From Fibrobacterota bacterium (GTDB lineage Bacteria; Fibrobacterota; Chitinivibrionia; Chitinivibrionales; Chitinispirillaceae): a DNA stretch of 64,000 bases. The position numbers and the translations under genes were made by a program. Shown piece after piece: positions 34,654 through 44,209 of this stretch. Each line of letters opens with the position of its first letter. Position 1 is the stretch's first letter. The stretch lies in assembly GCA_023412475.1 (NCBI GenBank), contig JAEYNR010000084.1:62001-126000 (forward strand), written 5' to 3'. Below the pieces are notes generated by a model that saw only the letters and a program-made list of their open reading frames with translations, had not been told where the DNA came from and did no database searches.

Positions 34654-36390
34654 ATGGCTCGAGTGATAATAAACGATACTCCTGTAGAAGTGTTCAAGGA
34701 TGCTACAATCCTTGAAGCAGCAGAGGAGCTTGATGGTGTTTACATTCCAACCCTCTGTCATATGAACCTGGAAAGTTTCAATGTCGAGCACCGGGTGGGG
34801 TCCTGCCGTATCTGCATGGTTGACGTGGAGACAAATGGAAGAAAAAAGATGATGCCGGCATGCTGCACACCGGTTCAGGATGGAATGGTGATCAAAACCA
34901 ATACAGCCGAAGTAATTCAGGCACGCAGAATTGTGCTTGAGCTGCTTCTTTCAGACCATCCTTTTGACTGCCTTAACTGTGCCAAAAACCTCAATTGTGA
35001 GCTGCAGACTCTTGCACAGCAGTTCGGGATTGATAGCCTCAGCTATAAAGGTGAAATGTCAGAGTTTCCGGTAGACATAACCAGTAAAGCAATAAAACGG
35101 GATCTGAGTAAATGTATAATGTGCAGAAGGTGTGAAACTGCTTGCAATGATATTCAGACCGTAGGTACCCTGTCTGGTCACAGTAGAGGGTTTAACTCTG
35201 TCGTGGCTCCGGCTGAAATGAAACCGCTCTCAAACACCAACTGTGTGATGTGTGGACAATGTGTCAATGTCTGCCCAACTGCTGCTCTGACAGGTATCAG
35301 TTTTACAAAAAAGGTCTGGGCAGCACTCAGTGATCCCTCAAAAAAGGTGATCGTGCAGATAGCTCCGGCTGTGAGAGTGGCAATAGGTGAGGAATTCGGG
35401 CAGGAGCCGGGAACCGATATGAGCGGTAAACTTGTTTCAGGATTGAAACAGATAGGCTTTGATGCGGTATTCGATACTAATTTCGGTGCTGACCTTACGA
35501 TTATGGAAGAAGCACACGAATTTCTGGAGCGTTTTAAAAACAACGAGAATCTGCCGATACTTACTTCCTGTTGTCCGGGATGGGTTAATTTTCTGGAATT
35601 TCAGTTTCCTGATCTTATAAATATTCCGTCAAGCTGTAAATCTCCTCAGCAGATGTTTGGTGCAGTTGCCAAGACATACTATGCCGAGAAGATTGGAGTG
35701 AAACCGGAAAATCTTATTCTGGTTTCGGTTATGCCATGTCAGGCAAAGAAGTATGAGGCTGGAAGACCTGAGTTTGCCAACGATGGAATTCCAGATGTGG
35801 ATTATGTTGTCACTACCAGAGAGCTGGCCACTATGTTCAGAGAAGCCGGTGTGGATATATCCAAAATGCATGAAGATAATTTTGATAATCCACTGGGTGA
35901 GTCCACGGGTGCAGCAGTGATTTTTGGAGTTACCGGTGGTGTGCTGGAAGCTGCTTTACGCACAGCCTACGAGTGGGCAACCGGTAAAGATCTGAAAAAT
36001 TTAGACTTCACATCTGTTAGAGGTCTGGATGGTATCAAAGAAGCTACGATTGATCTGGAGGGCAAAAAAGTAAGTGTAGCGGTGGCCTCAGGGCTGGGTA
36101 ACGCAAGAAAACTACTGGAGAAAATTCAGAGAGGTGAATGCAACTATCACATGATCGAAATCATGGCCTGTCCGGGTGGATGCATCAACGGTGGAGGGCA
36201 GCCCTTTATTCATGCAGATACCGACATTCTTCAACAGAGAATGAAAGGTATTTATAGCATTGATAAGGATAAGGAAATTCGTAAATCACACGAAAACCAT
36301 TATATTCAGAAACTCTACCGTGAATTTCTGGGACATCCGGGTGGCGAAAAGTCCCACAGACTTCTTCACACCGAATATTATAAAAAATAA
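34654..36390 (+). CDS. hydA: [FeFe] hydrogenase, catalytic subunit
   Basis: 578 aa. N-terminal [2Fe-2S] domain (CHMNLESF...GSCRICMVDVE ...CCTP), His/Cys-liganded cluster (DHPFDCLNCAKNLNC), two [4Fe-4S] clusters (CIMCRRCETAC; CVMCGQCVNVCP), then the H-cluster motifs TSCCPGWVNF (L1), MPCQAKKYE (L2) and MACPGGCINGGGQP (L3). The L1 cysteines and the C-terminal small subunit (YREFLGHPGGEKSHRLLHT) are intact, so it should be active. Third gene of hydCBA; HydE, F and G maturases are not in this window. Confidence 0.96.
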   Translation: MARVIINDTPVEVFKDATILEAAEELDGVYIPTLCHMNLESFNVEHRVGSCRICMVDVETNGRKKMMPACCTPVQDGMVIKTNTAEVIQARRIVLELLLSDHPFDCLNCAKNLNCELQTLAQQFGIDSLSYKGEMSEFPVDITSKAIKRDLSKCIMCRRCETACNDIQTVGTLSGHSRGFNSVVAPAEMKPLSNTNCVMCGQCVNVCPTAALTGISFTKKVWAALSDPSKKVIVQIAPAVRVAIGEEFGQEPGTDMSGKLVSGLKQIGFDAVFDTNFGADLTIMEEAHEFLERFKNNENLPILTSCCPGWVNFLEFQFPDLINIPSSCKSPQQMFGAVAKTYYAEKIGVKPENLILVSVMPCQAKKYEAGRPEFANDGIPDVDYVVTTRELATMFREAGVDISKMHEDNFDNPLGESTGAAVIFGVTGGVLEAALRTAYEWATGKDLKNLDFTSVRGLDGIKEATIDLEGKKVSVAVASGLGNARKLLEKIQRGECNYHMIEIMACPGGCINGGGQPFIHADTDILQQRMKGIYSIDKDKEIRKSHENHYIQKLYREFLGHPGGEKSHRLLHTEYYKK

Positions 36391-36410
36391 CTCCTTTGCA
36401 CTTGCTTTAG

Positions 36411-36450
36411 AGAAAAGGATCGGTTAATTGACTGGTCCTTTTCTTTTTAT
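36411..36450 (+). terminator. Rho-independent terminator of hydCBA
   Basis: AGAAAAGGA pairs with TCCTTTTCT, followed by TTTTTAT. In 36451-36844 I see no gene or other structure. Confidence 0.8.
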
Positions 36451-36844
36451 ACTGGATTTGTTCAAGGTGCCAGATGGTTAAAAAAAAACTGATTCTTTTT
36501 TTGTAAAAAAATCGATAATTCTCAGATAACAAAATAGCTCTATCGTGCTGAAATGAAAAAGACTTCCTCTTACCAGATTCACCGATCACAGAATTAGTGG
36601 TGATTTCTCAGGGAATAATCCCTTTTTTTAATGCCATTATCTACTATTATTTTCCGGAGTCTTGCATTTATACAGTTGAAGCACTTATTTTAGGTTCTAA
36701 GACAGATGGTGTTAACTGGCTTTTTCGATAAGAACCCGCCAAGATCAAATACGATCGTTTTTTCTAGATAAATGACAGAGCTTGCTTCATTTAATGCGGC
36801 TTTTAACATACAAACTACTAACAACCTCTTAAGAGGCAAACACA

Positions 36845-37744
36845 ATGCCTACAGCGGATGAACAAATTGATCTATTTCTAAAGAAAAAGGGGAAAAAAGG
36901 AATGTCCGGACATGATGTATATGAAATGAAGAAAATAATAAAAAATGAGCCGATATGGTTATTTGTAGTCATTGGTATAGTGCTTCTTGTATTAGTGTTT
37001 TTTCGTCCATGGGTACAGATTGGTGCAGGAGAAAGAGGTGTTTTGCTCAACTTCGGTGCAGTTCAAGAGCAGGTATTGGATGAAGGGTTGCACCTCAGAA
37101 TACCAGTTATGCAGCAGGTTGTTCCTGTTGATGTGAAAGTTCAGAAAGTAATTACAGGTGCCGCTGCTTCATCATCAGACCTTCAGGAAGTAAGCTCCGA
37201 AGTTGCGCTTAATTATCACATACTTCCAGAGAAATCCAACGATGTCTACCAGACTATTGGAAAGGATTTTAAAGACAGGATTATTGACCCTGCTATTCAG
37301 GAGGTCGTTAAAGCGGTAACCGCGCTTTATACTGCTGAAGAACTCATTACAAAAAGACCTTTGGTCAGTGATGCCATGAGAGCGAACCTCTCCGAAAGGC
37401 TGTTGAAATATCATATCGTTGTTGATGCGTTTTCGATTGTTGGGTTCAGCTTTTCTAAAATATTTATGGAAGCTATTGAATCGAAACAAACTGCAGAGCA
37501 GCTTGCTCTGAAAGCAAAGAGGGATCTGGAACGGGTTAAAATTGAAGCTGAGCAGAAAATCACTATTGCTGCAGCCGAAGCGGAAGCACTTAGAAAACAG
37601 AGAGACATCATATCTCAAGATCTGATAGAATTAAGAAAAGTTGAAGCTAACTTGAAGGCTATCGAGAAGTGGAATGGAATAATGCCACAAGTTACAGGAA
37701 ATGGAAGTGTGCCTTTCATTGGAGTCGGGGATCTTAAAAAATAA
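36845..37744 (+). CDS. Prohibitin/SPFH-family membrane protein
   Basis: 299 aa. A basic N-terminus, one transmembrane helix (about 36-53, IWLFVVIGIVLLVLVFF), then the SPFH/Band-7 domain (GAGERGVLLNFGAVQEQVLD, EGLHLRIPVMQQVVPVDVKV) and a C-terminal coiled coil rich in Ala/Glu/Lys (KIEAEQKITIAAAEAEALRK). It is anchored in the inner membrane with the SPFH domain on one side, likely as an oligomeric ring. The family scaffolds proteases and membrane microdomains; no FtsH or HflC-like partner is adjacent. ATG preceded by AAGAGG. Confidence 0.85.
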   Translation: MPTADEQIDLFLKKKGKKGMSGHDVYEMKKIIKNEPIWLFVVIGIVLLVLVFFRPWVQIGAGERGVLLNFGAVQEQVLDEGLHLRIPVMQQVVPVDVKVQKVITGAAASSSDLQEVSSEVALNYHILPEKSNDVYQTIGKDFKDRIIDPAIQEVVKAVTALYTAEELITKRPLVSDAMRANLSERLLKYHIVVDAFSIVGFSFSKIFMEAIESKQTAEQLALKAKRDLERVKIEAEQKITIAAAEAEALRKQRDIISQDLIELRKVEANLKAIEKWNGIMPQVTGNGSVPFIGVGDLKK

Positions 37745-38002
37745 TAAGAAGAGCCGGTAGCAAAAATATGTTCAATCTTAGGGAACAAGGTCTCTTATAC
37801 TTATCAATTAATAAAACCAAGAAGAGTTACCCAATACGGTTCAATGAGATTGAATAAGTTAACCTGTTCAAAATGCAGAGCCTGGCCATTTACATTTCGA
37901 GCTTAAAGTAAAACTGAATAAAAAATTAGACCAGGTATGAACCTTGGGGATGGAGGAAAACAAACGTGGCAAAGTTTCCACATCCCCCTTTAATTTGCCC
38001 CT

Positions 38003-39301
38003 TCAATTCCCCTTGTCCACTCGAAGTGTAAGTAAATTTCTTTGTATATCCGATCTCAGGGCATCATGCATGCGAATGATATACACGTTTCCTCCCGATA
38101 AATTTAATGGTTGTGCAGAACAGCTTCTCCTGGAGGCAGCCACCACTCTTCCTTGTAAATTCATGATTGAATAACCGGAAACCACACTGTTCCCACTGTG
38201 CAATACTCCACTACGGTCTATCCACACACATTCATCAGATCCTTGCCCAGCAATAAAGAGCGGCTTGCGGTTAGCCACCGGGTTATCTTTCTGAGGTAAT
38301 GTATCATTACCGTATCTGGTCCATAATTTTGGATAAATATCGATTTTGTCGTTTGTCCTTCCGTTAGTAAAAAGCGTTTCATTCCACCTTGTAGGTTCCC
38401 AGACAAAGGTCCCTATCCCTTTCTCATCTGGAAGGTTAAACACGATATCATTCACTTGTTCGTGTAATTCTGCGTATTCGGCTACCACGATCTTTACATT
38501 ATGATCTCTTGTAATCCCTGTAAGATTATTTCTCAGATCGTCGGTTGACCCATGATATTGCTGATAATAGGAAAGCCCGAAGATATCAATTCTCTCGCTG
38601 CTGACTCCGGCATTGATAAGGTTGCTGAGCCAACGGTTTGGACTTTTATCCGACAGTGAATGGATCATGATTTCGATATTTTCACTGACATCCTTTACAC
38701 CATCTATTCCGGCATTTACCAGTTGCGCAAACTGTTTCATATTGCTACTGCTGCCATCGGGCCATATCATTCCGGCAACGACCTCGTTACCAATCTGCAC
38801 CATATCCGGTAATGCTCCGGCCTCCTTAAATGCTTTAAGTGATTCACTGGTATAAGATCGCACTGTCTTTACCAGATCCTGATAGGAAAGGGCTCGCCAA
38901 GCCATGGGTTTATGCTGCTTTCCCGGATCTGCCCAGGTATCGCTGTAATGGAAATCCAGCAGAAGCATCATCCCAGCTTCTTTAAATTTTTTTGCAAAAG
39001 CCACTGTGCGCTCCAGCCCGCAGTAGCCTTGTATTGAGTAAGGGTTATCCCATTCTTCCCCCGGAACGTACGCTGAAGGATCCACAAAAAGACGCAGTCT
39101 AATACTATTAAATTTGTGTTCCTGGAGGATTAGGAGGATATCTTTTTGCTGGTTTCCATCATAGTATTTCTGCCCTCTATCAATCTCTGCATCAACCCAG
39201 GAGATATCGGCTCCCAGGACAAACTGTCTGTTACGCGCATCGATATGGCTGATTGCGGCAAAGTGTACCAGAATAAGCATAACAAGGATCATTTTTTTCA
39301 T
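38003..39301 (-). CDS. GH53 arabinogalactan endo-beta-1,4-galactanase
   Basis: Secreted retaining enzyme cleaving beta-1,4-galactan side chains of pectin. 432 aa, signal peptide to about residue 22, GH53 domain about 25-350 with the acid/base in QIGNEVVAG (Glu173) and nucleophile in VVAEYAE (Glu275), plus FNSIRLRLFVDP and LLLDFHYSDTWADPG. The last ~70 residues (SGYSIMNLQGRVVAASRRS) resemble the sorting-like tails of the other secreted enzymes here. AAGGAG precedes the ATG. Same strand as the GH11 gene, 320 bp away. Confidence 0.92.
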   Translation of the reverse strand: MKKMILVMLILVHFAAISHIDARNRQFVLGADISWVDAEIDRGQKYYDGNQQKDILLILQEHKFNSIRLRLFVDPSAYVPGEEWDNPYSIQGYCGLERTVAFAKKFKEAGMMLLLDFHYSDTWADPGKQHKPMAWRALSYQDLVKTVRSYTSESLKAFKEAGALPDMVQIGNEVVAGMIWPDGSSSNMKQFAQLVNAGIDGVKDVSENIEIMIHSLSDKSPNRWLSNLINAGVSSERIDIFGLSYYQQYHGSTDDLRNNLTGITRDHNVKIVVAEYAELHEQVNDIVFNLPDEKGIGTFVWEPTRWNETLFTNGRTNDKIDIYPKLWTRYGNDTLPQKDNPVANRKPLFIAGQGSDECVWIDRSGVLHSGNSVVSGYSIMNLQGRVVAASRRSCSAQPLNLSGGNVYIIRMHDALRSDIQRNLLTLRVDKGN

Positions 39302-39621
39302 TCATTCTCCTTTATCTGGAGTTTCTGCATTCTTATAGCCAATTTATATTCATTCTATGAAGAATTATAGTTAAATCAAACAATTTAATCTGTCTTGTCT
39401 GCCCATATTTACAATATAATACCAGACGTTTGCAAAGAAATTGCTTAATTTCGAGGCTGCTTAGTGAGCTTCTCAAGCTGGAAGATTGCTTTACCAGGGT
39501 TTGTGCACTTACAATTTCGCAAATATGATTCGCTTAAAAAAGGGTCAGATATGGGTGGGCGGTAGGAAAGCAGCCCAGACTGCAGGCCTGGGTTGCTGTT
39601 TGATGTGCAGGTGAATACGTT
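39302..39621. other. Spacer between GH11 and GH53 genes
   Basis: 320 bp with no gene; no hairpin or repeat stands out, so GH53 may have its own promoter. Confidence 0.3.
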
Positions 39622-40629
39622 TTATTTAACCATCCACTGACGTGTCTGCACTGTTACCCCATTTGCCTTTGATTGTAATAAATAGGTGCCTGGAGCGATA
39701 TTGTTTTTAAAAACAGGCGGTTGCGAAAGATCGGATGAAACCGAACTGATCTTTTGTCCTGTTAACGAAATGAGAGTGTAAGTGCCATTGGTAGAGGTTA
39801 AACCTGTGAAATTCCGTCGTCCAACTGAAAAATCTCCAACAAACGGTTTGATCGAGGTTGGAATCAGTCCATCTACCATTATTTTTCCTGTTGTGACTTT
39901 GCAGGAACCGGATCCGCTGCTACCACCGCTATACGATTCAACCTTGATTTTTACTTCGTACATTTTTCCCAGCTCAATTCCCATACTCTCCCACTTATTA
40001 AAATGTTCGGAAATGGAGATAGAACCCTTCGAACGGGTGTTCTTCCGGATGCTGAAGACCTGCGGAAAGTCTGTATTATCACCTTTTATTGATGGCTGGC
40101 CTTTCATTTGCCGTGTCAGCACTTCATAGTCTGAGCCATCAACATTTATTGTACCTATCAGTTTATGCATATTTTTATCCATTGATGGGTTCCAGTCTTG
40201 CCAGTCTTCCATCACATAATACTCAACCAAAGGATCAACTGTCCACCCGTATATACCGAAATATGCAAGGCCACCCGATATTTGACCTTTCTGGAACTCC
40301 ACTTCAGCGGAGAATGTTCCGATTTCCTGGTGGGTCTTTGTTTCGTCATATTTAAGACCGACACGGGCGACAAAATTCTGAATACCGTTCCATTCAACAT
40401 CAAATTTGGCTTCATCGTTGGGTATCGTCATTTTTACAGTTCCGGGATTCTGCTTCCACATTTCGAAGTCGTAACCATTTGGCATCGGTCCGGTACTGTT
40501 TTCACTATTAATTACATGTGGAAAGGTAATATCATTTTGGGCGCCAACTTTCATTGTGTTCAGAAAAACAAACGCCAATGCTGCAATTGCTGTACATCTG
40601 AAATGTACCACATGATTAAAAGACCTCAT
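39622..40629 (-). CDS. GH11 endo-1,4-beta-xylanase
   Basis: 335 aa from the ATG at 40629 (AAAGGAGAG upstream); signal peptide to about residue 30. The beta-jelly-roll shows the GH11 signatures: WTVDPLVEYYVMEDW with the nucleophile Glu136, and IKVESYSGGSSGSG with the acid/base Glu231 (usual form ExYxSxGxA, here with an extra Ser-rich insertion), plus SISEHFNKWESMG. The C-terminal ~75 residues (TYTLISLTGQKISS to PGTYLLQSKAN) are a sorting-like tail. Divergent from the CE1 gene at 41221. Confidence 0.88.
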   Translation of the reverse strand: MRSFNHVVHFRCTAIAALAFVFLNTMKVGAQNDITFPHVINSENSTGPMPNGYDFEMWKQNPGTVKMTIPNDEAKFDVEWNGIQNFVARVGLKYDETKTHQEIGTFSAEVEFQKGQISGGLAYFGIYGWTVDPLVEYYVMEDWQDWNPSMDKNMHKLIGTINVDGSDYEVLTRQMKGQPSIKGDNTDFPQVFSIRKNTRSKGSISISEHFNKWESMGIELGKMYEVKIKVESYSGGSSGSGSCKVTTGKIMVDGLIPTSIKPFVGDFSVGRRNFTGLTSTNGTYTLISLTGQKISSVSSDLSQPPVFKNNIAPGTYLLQSKANGVTVQTRQWMVK

Positions 40630-41220
40630 GTTGCTCTCCTTTAAGTTAAAAGTTCGTCTGCAAGTATTCAATAAAATAACAGTAATTAAATTACAAACCT
40701 TATTTTTTGTTGTTACGTTATACCTGATTGGTTCAATGAACAGTCATTGTGTTAGTGAATTACTTTCCGATAATAAGTTATTAATCAAGAGATTTGGTTT
40801 AATTAAAATGATTTAACATCAATAAATTCAATTGCTAACAGGTTTGGTAATGTGCCAGATCTCATTATCAGTAAAATTATCGGAGTTGACAGTAATATAG
40901 TTTCGAAATCGCGGAATATAAATTAAAATTTGCTAAAATTGCCCGCCGGTATTTAGTGAAAAGCTGATGTCTTACAAAGGTTCCTTAGTCTTATAATTTT
41001 GGGATGCAGGAAAATTAGCACTCTTCAAATGGATTCACCCTTTTATTGGAAAAACAGCCCATAAGAAACGGCCAAACCTTGGAAATTTTCCCAGACCGGA
41101 TTTTAATGATTAATTACAAGTTTTTGAAGTTTTTTTATTAAAATGTTTAATAGATTTAAGTAGATTTTTTACTTATATTAAGTCTTTATATGGTGAGAAC
41201 AACTTAGTAAAGGGGTTTTT
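40630..41220. promoter_or_regulatory. Divergent promoter region, GH11 / CE1
   Basis: About 590 bp between divergent enzyme genes; no RNA gene or repeat was seen. I could not pick out a well-formed promoter or palindrome. Confidence 0.3.
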
Positions 41221-42675
41221 ATGTTAAAAAAGGTATTTGTGAGCTTGATCGGAATGGTCATTTTATCGGTTAATGCTCAAACGGTTAACCTGCAGGGTGT
41301 CGTTTCCAATTCCAAAGGAGAACCAATTGTTAATGCAATAGTAACGGCTGTGAAACTAAAAATGTCGGATACCACTGGTGCAGATGGTAGATTTTCTTTC
41401 GCAAGTACTTCAACCAGAAAAGTACTTTCCATTTTGCCGCCATCAACAAACATTTCTTTAAAAAACAATGTATTGCAATTTGCCCTCAGTACACCATCGC
41501 CAATGAAGGTTCAAATATTTAATTTAAAGGGCAGCTTACTCAGGCAGGAAATGAAACAGAACGCTGCCACGGGAACATACAGCCTTGATCTCTCAAATTT
41601 TTACCAATCAGCAAATGTACTTCTGGTTAAAGCTGCTATCGGTAATTCGGAAGAAACATTCAGATGTATGCCGCTTAGTGATGGGGGATATGCATTGCAC
41701 CGTTCCAATATAGTTACAACTAATTCCAACAGCCAACGTTTCACGGCAGTTGATGAAGTTGTAGATACCCTCATTGTCACGGCCACTGGATACAGAACAA
41801 AATCTGTTGCCATCACCTCCCTTAGTGATCAAGATATCAAAATCACTCTGAAGGCAAATGACGAAAAAAATGACCCGACTCCCAGTTGCGGTTGCGGAAA
41901 AGAACTGGGTACCATCAATAGATCCGGTAGATACAATATCACAAGTGCTGGAAGGAACAGGTCATATATAATAGATATTCCATCTAACTACAATAAAGAT
42001 ACACCATATCGTCTCATATTCGGTATGCATTGTATGGGTGGAAGTGCTGACAAAGTTGCGGGAAATTCAGACCAGTCCGCAAATTTTTATGGCGTTAAAA
42101 CTCAGGCGAACAAAGATGGTATCCCGTGCATCTATGTCGCACCACAGGGTAATGATAATGGTACATGGGGTGGCGACTACGAACATACATTCTTTTCTGA
42201 CATGCTCAATCTTTTCAAAGAAAATCTGTGTATAGATACCTCGCGAGTTTTTAGTATTGGTTTCAGTTTCGGTGCAATGTATACCTATTCTCTGTCTCTG
42301 TCGTTCCAGAATGAGTTGCGGGCAGTGGGCTGTAACGCACCTGCAAATTACAATATCTGGCTGCCAACCAATAAAAAACTGCCTCTGGCTTATATACAGA
42401 CGACCGGCACCAGGGATGGTACCTGTCCATTTGATCAAGGTGGGCGTGGTGGAAAATATTGTCTCTTGGGCCATGCTGAAGACAATGGCTGCAATACCAA
42501 TACTGAAATCAAACTTGCAAACAGCGGTACGCCGGTCATTACCGAATTCGAGGGTTGTGAGGAGGGATATCCGGTACGATTTATGTCTCATAATGGTGAG
42601 CACTGGTGCAACGTCAACCAACAGGGTTCGGACATGGTAGCTGTTGAATTCTGGAATTTCTTCAAGAGATTTTAA
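41221..42675 (+). CDS. CE1 feruloyl-esterase-like enzyme with N-terminal accessory domains
   Basis: 484 aa; AAAGGGG 5 nt before the ATG, signal peptide MLKKVFVSLIGMVILSVNAQ. Residues about 22-68 form a carboxypeptidase-regulatory-like beta domain, and residues about 75-150 a sorting-tail-like segment (KVQIFNLKGSLLRQEM), here N-terminal. The catalytic domain (about 235-484) is of the cysteine-rich CE1 type: GMHCMGGS oxyanion region, GFSFGAM (Ser349), TGTRDGTC (Asp399) and SHNGEHWCN (His461). It would free hydroxycinnamates or acetyl groups from xylan. A strong terminator follows. Confidence 0.85.
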   Translation: MLKKVFVSLIGMVILSVNAQTVNLQGVVSNSKGEPIVNAIVTAVKLKMSDTTGADGRFSFASTSTRKVLSILPPSTNISLKNNVLQFALSTPSPMKVQIFNLKGSLLRQEMKQNAATGTYSLDLSNFYQSANVLLVKAAIGNSEETFRCMPLSDGGYALHRSNIVTTNSNSQRFTAVDEVVDTLIVTATGYRTKSVAITSLSDQDIKITLKANDEKNDPTPSCGCGKELGTINRSGRYNITSAGRNRSYIIDIPSNYNKDTPYRLIFGMHCMGGSADKVAGNSDQSANFYGVKTQANKDGIPCIYVAPQGNDNGTWGGDYEHTFFSDMLNLFKENLCIDTSRVFSIGFSFGAMYTYSLSLSFQNELRAVGCNAPANYNIWLPTNKKLPLAYIQTTGTRDGTCPFDQGGRGGKYCLLGHAEDNGCNTNTEIKLANSGTPVITEFEGCEEGYPVRFMSHNGEHWCNVNQQGSDMVAVEFWNFFKRF

Positions 42676-42706
42676 CCTGATTGAAATAATAATATAATGA
42701 CACTTA

Positions 42707-42737
42707 AATCGCCCCAACTGGGGCGATTCTTGTTTTT
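42707..42737 (+). terminator. Rho-independent terminator of the CE1 gene
   Basis: AATCGCCCC pairs with GGGGCGATT around a 4-nt loop, followed by CTTGTTTTT. Confidence 0.9.
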
Positions 42738-43045
42738 ACTCACTTCTAAATAATAATTCGGTCTCTGTTTCTTTCTTCTCCCATATCACAATGCAGGGTT
42801 GGAAGATGAACATAGAGAAGAATATCTTGAAACTGACCTCAATTTGTACATTATACGCTTTGTGATGAAATCCCTCACTGGAAAGAGCCCCTGCAGAGCA
42901 CATTGGGTCAAGATGTTTCTACACGGGGGGGAGCTCTGAGGCACTGCTATCATTCGAAACAACAGCTCGGATGAGAATATCTGTCAGCACCAACACCAAG
43001 ATAGAGGTAAACTGAATAATTAGCTGGAAACCAGGTTAAATAAAT

Positions 43046-43152
43046 CATTACTTACGTGCTTGTCGAGCATCATCTGCAACCTTCCAAGGATTGCTTAGAA
43101 ACCACTGGTTTTGCCTGTGGATTAAGGCGGTAAATTAGATACGTAAGTAATG
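43046..43152. repeat. 12-bp inverted repeats bounding a 107-bp non-coding segment
   Basis: CATTACTTACGT at 43046-43057 and its exact complement ACGTAAGTAATG at 43141-43152 bracket 83 bp without coding capacity, which would fit a MITE remnant or a distal operator pair. The rest of 42738-43396 shows no gene. Confidence 0.5.
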
Positions 43153-43396
43153 TTCTTCAAGTTTTCATCAGGGGGCTATACCCGCAATTACAGCGGTATA
43201 AATAAAAACAAAGCGGCAGCATGCGCTGTGGATTCGTAACTCTGCAGGAGCTGTGGCAACAAAAACAAGAATTACAACCACTAACTAACTTTTTCCTTGT
43301 TAGGAGGTCGTTTTTCAGCGGATGATTCCTTTCACTTCACACTCTATATTCTGTGTTTCATAAGTTATATACAGCACGCACTAAACATATCCAGAT

Positions 43397-44209
43397 CTAT
43401 TTTAGCTTAACCTGTTTAATCCTGAGCTTGCCAGAACTTACAATATTATCTTTTATTTTCTTGGGGATTTCGGCACAGATACCATCACTTATCTTTCCGT
43501 TTAGAACAAACACCCCATTTGAATCAAAGGGTGAAGTCTGGCTGTTGATGCAATCCCCAATATTAACATTAGCAAACCACTTTGAGGCATCCAGTTCTAC
43601 CTTCATATCTGTGCTGTCGTTTCCACTTACATACACCCCTTTGTCGTTTTCGTAAGTGACACTGACATTAAGCGAAAGATCAAATTTGAATGTGTGTAAT
43701 TCGCCAAGATAACTGAAAGTACCTCCAAGAAAAATGGAATTATTATTTGATTTGTTTTCGATGACAAGCCTTACAGCGGTATAATTAGCTTCAGGCAGCA
43801 AGACTGTGCCAAAAACTGAATCCGGAATTCCGGTGAGCGCATTAAATGTGAATGGCCCTTCAAGAACGATGCTTGATGGATCTTTGCGAAGGGGTGGGAG
43901 AACTTTAATGTCATCAATCCACTGTTTATCTTCAGGACTGAAAACGAAATGGATCCGCCTGAGAATAACATTGAATGAATCTACATTATAATAATTCCGC
44001 ATGCTGTCAGGTATTACTATTTCTCCATTGTTGACGGATTTGAATAATTGATTTGCTGCTACCGTATCAGATGCAACAATAGAAAATGTCGTCTTGCCCG
44101 GATTTCCCGTTCCTGCTCCACCAGCTACATCAGATCCAGAGCAATGGATCAGTAGAGGCAGAGTGCATACACCAAAAATGATTAAAATTATATTAATTGA
44201 TTTTTTCAT
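43397..44209 (-). CDS. Lipoprotein paired with the second TIGR02147 gene
   Basis: 270 aa. Lipobox-type signal ending TLPLLIHC, then GSDVAGGAGTGNPGKTTF. The rest is a beta-rich secreted domain (FNVILRRIHFVFSPEDKQ, FGTVLLPEANYTAVRLVIEN, VTYENDKGVYVSG, FVLNGKISDGICAEIPKK) resembling DUF4382-like lipoproteins, though I am not sure of the family. The ATG at 44209 overlaps the upstream TIGR02147 gene by 17 bp; a GTG at 44218 is also possible. Coupled translation with the regulator is likely. Confidence 0.7.
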   Translation of the reverse strand: MKKSINIILIIFGVCTLPLLIHCSGSDVAGGAGTGNPGKTTFSIVASDTVAANQLFKSVNNGEIVIPDSMRNYYNVDSFNVILRRIHFVFSPEDKQWIDDIKVLPPLRKDPSSIVLEGPFTFNALTGIPDSVFGTVLLPEANYTAVRLVIENKSNNNSIFLGGTFSYLGELHTFKFDLSLNVSVTYENDKGVYVSGNDSTDMKVELDASKWFANVNIGDCINSQTSPFDSNGVFVLNGKISDGICAEIPKKIKDNIVSSGKLRIKQVKLK

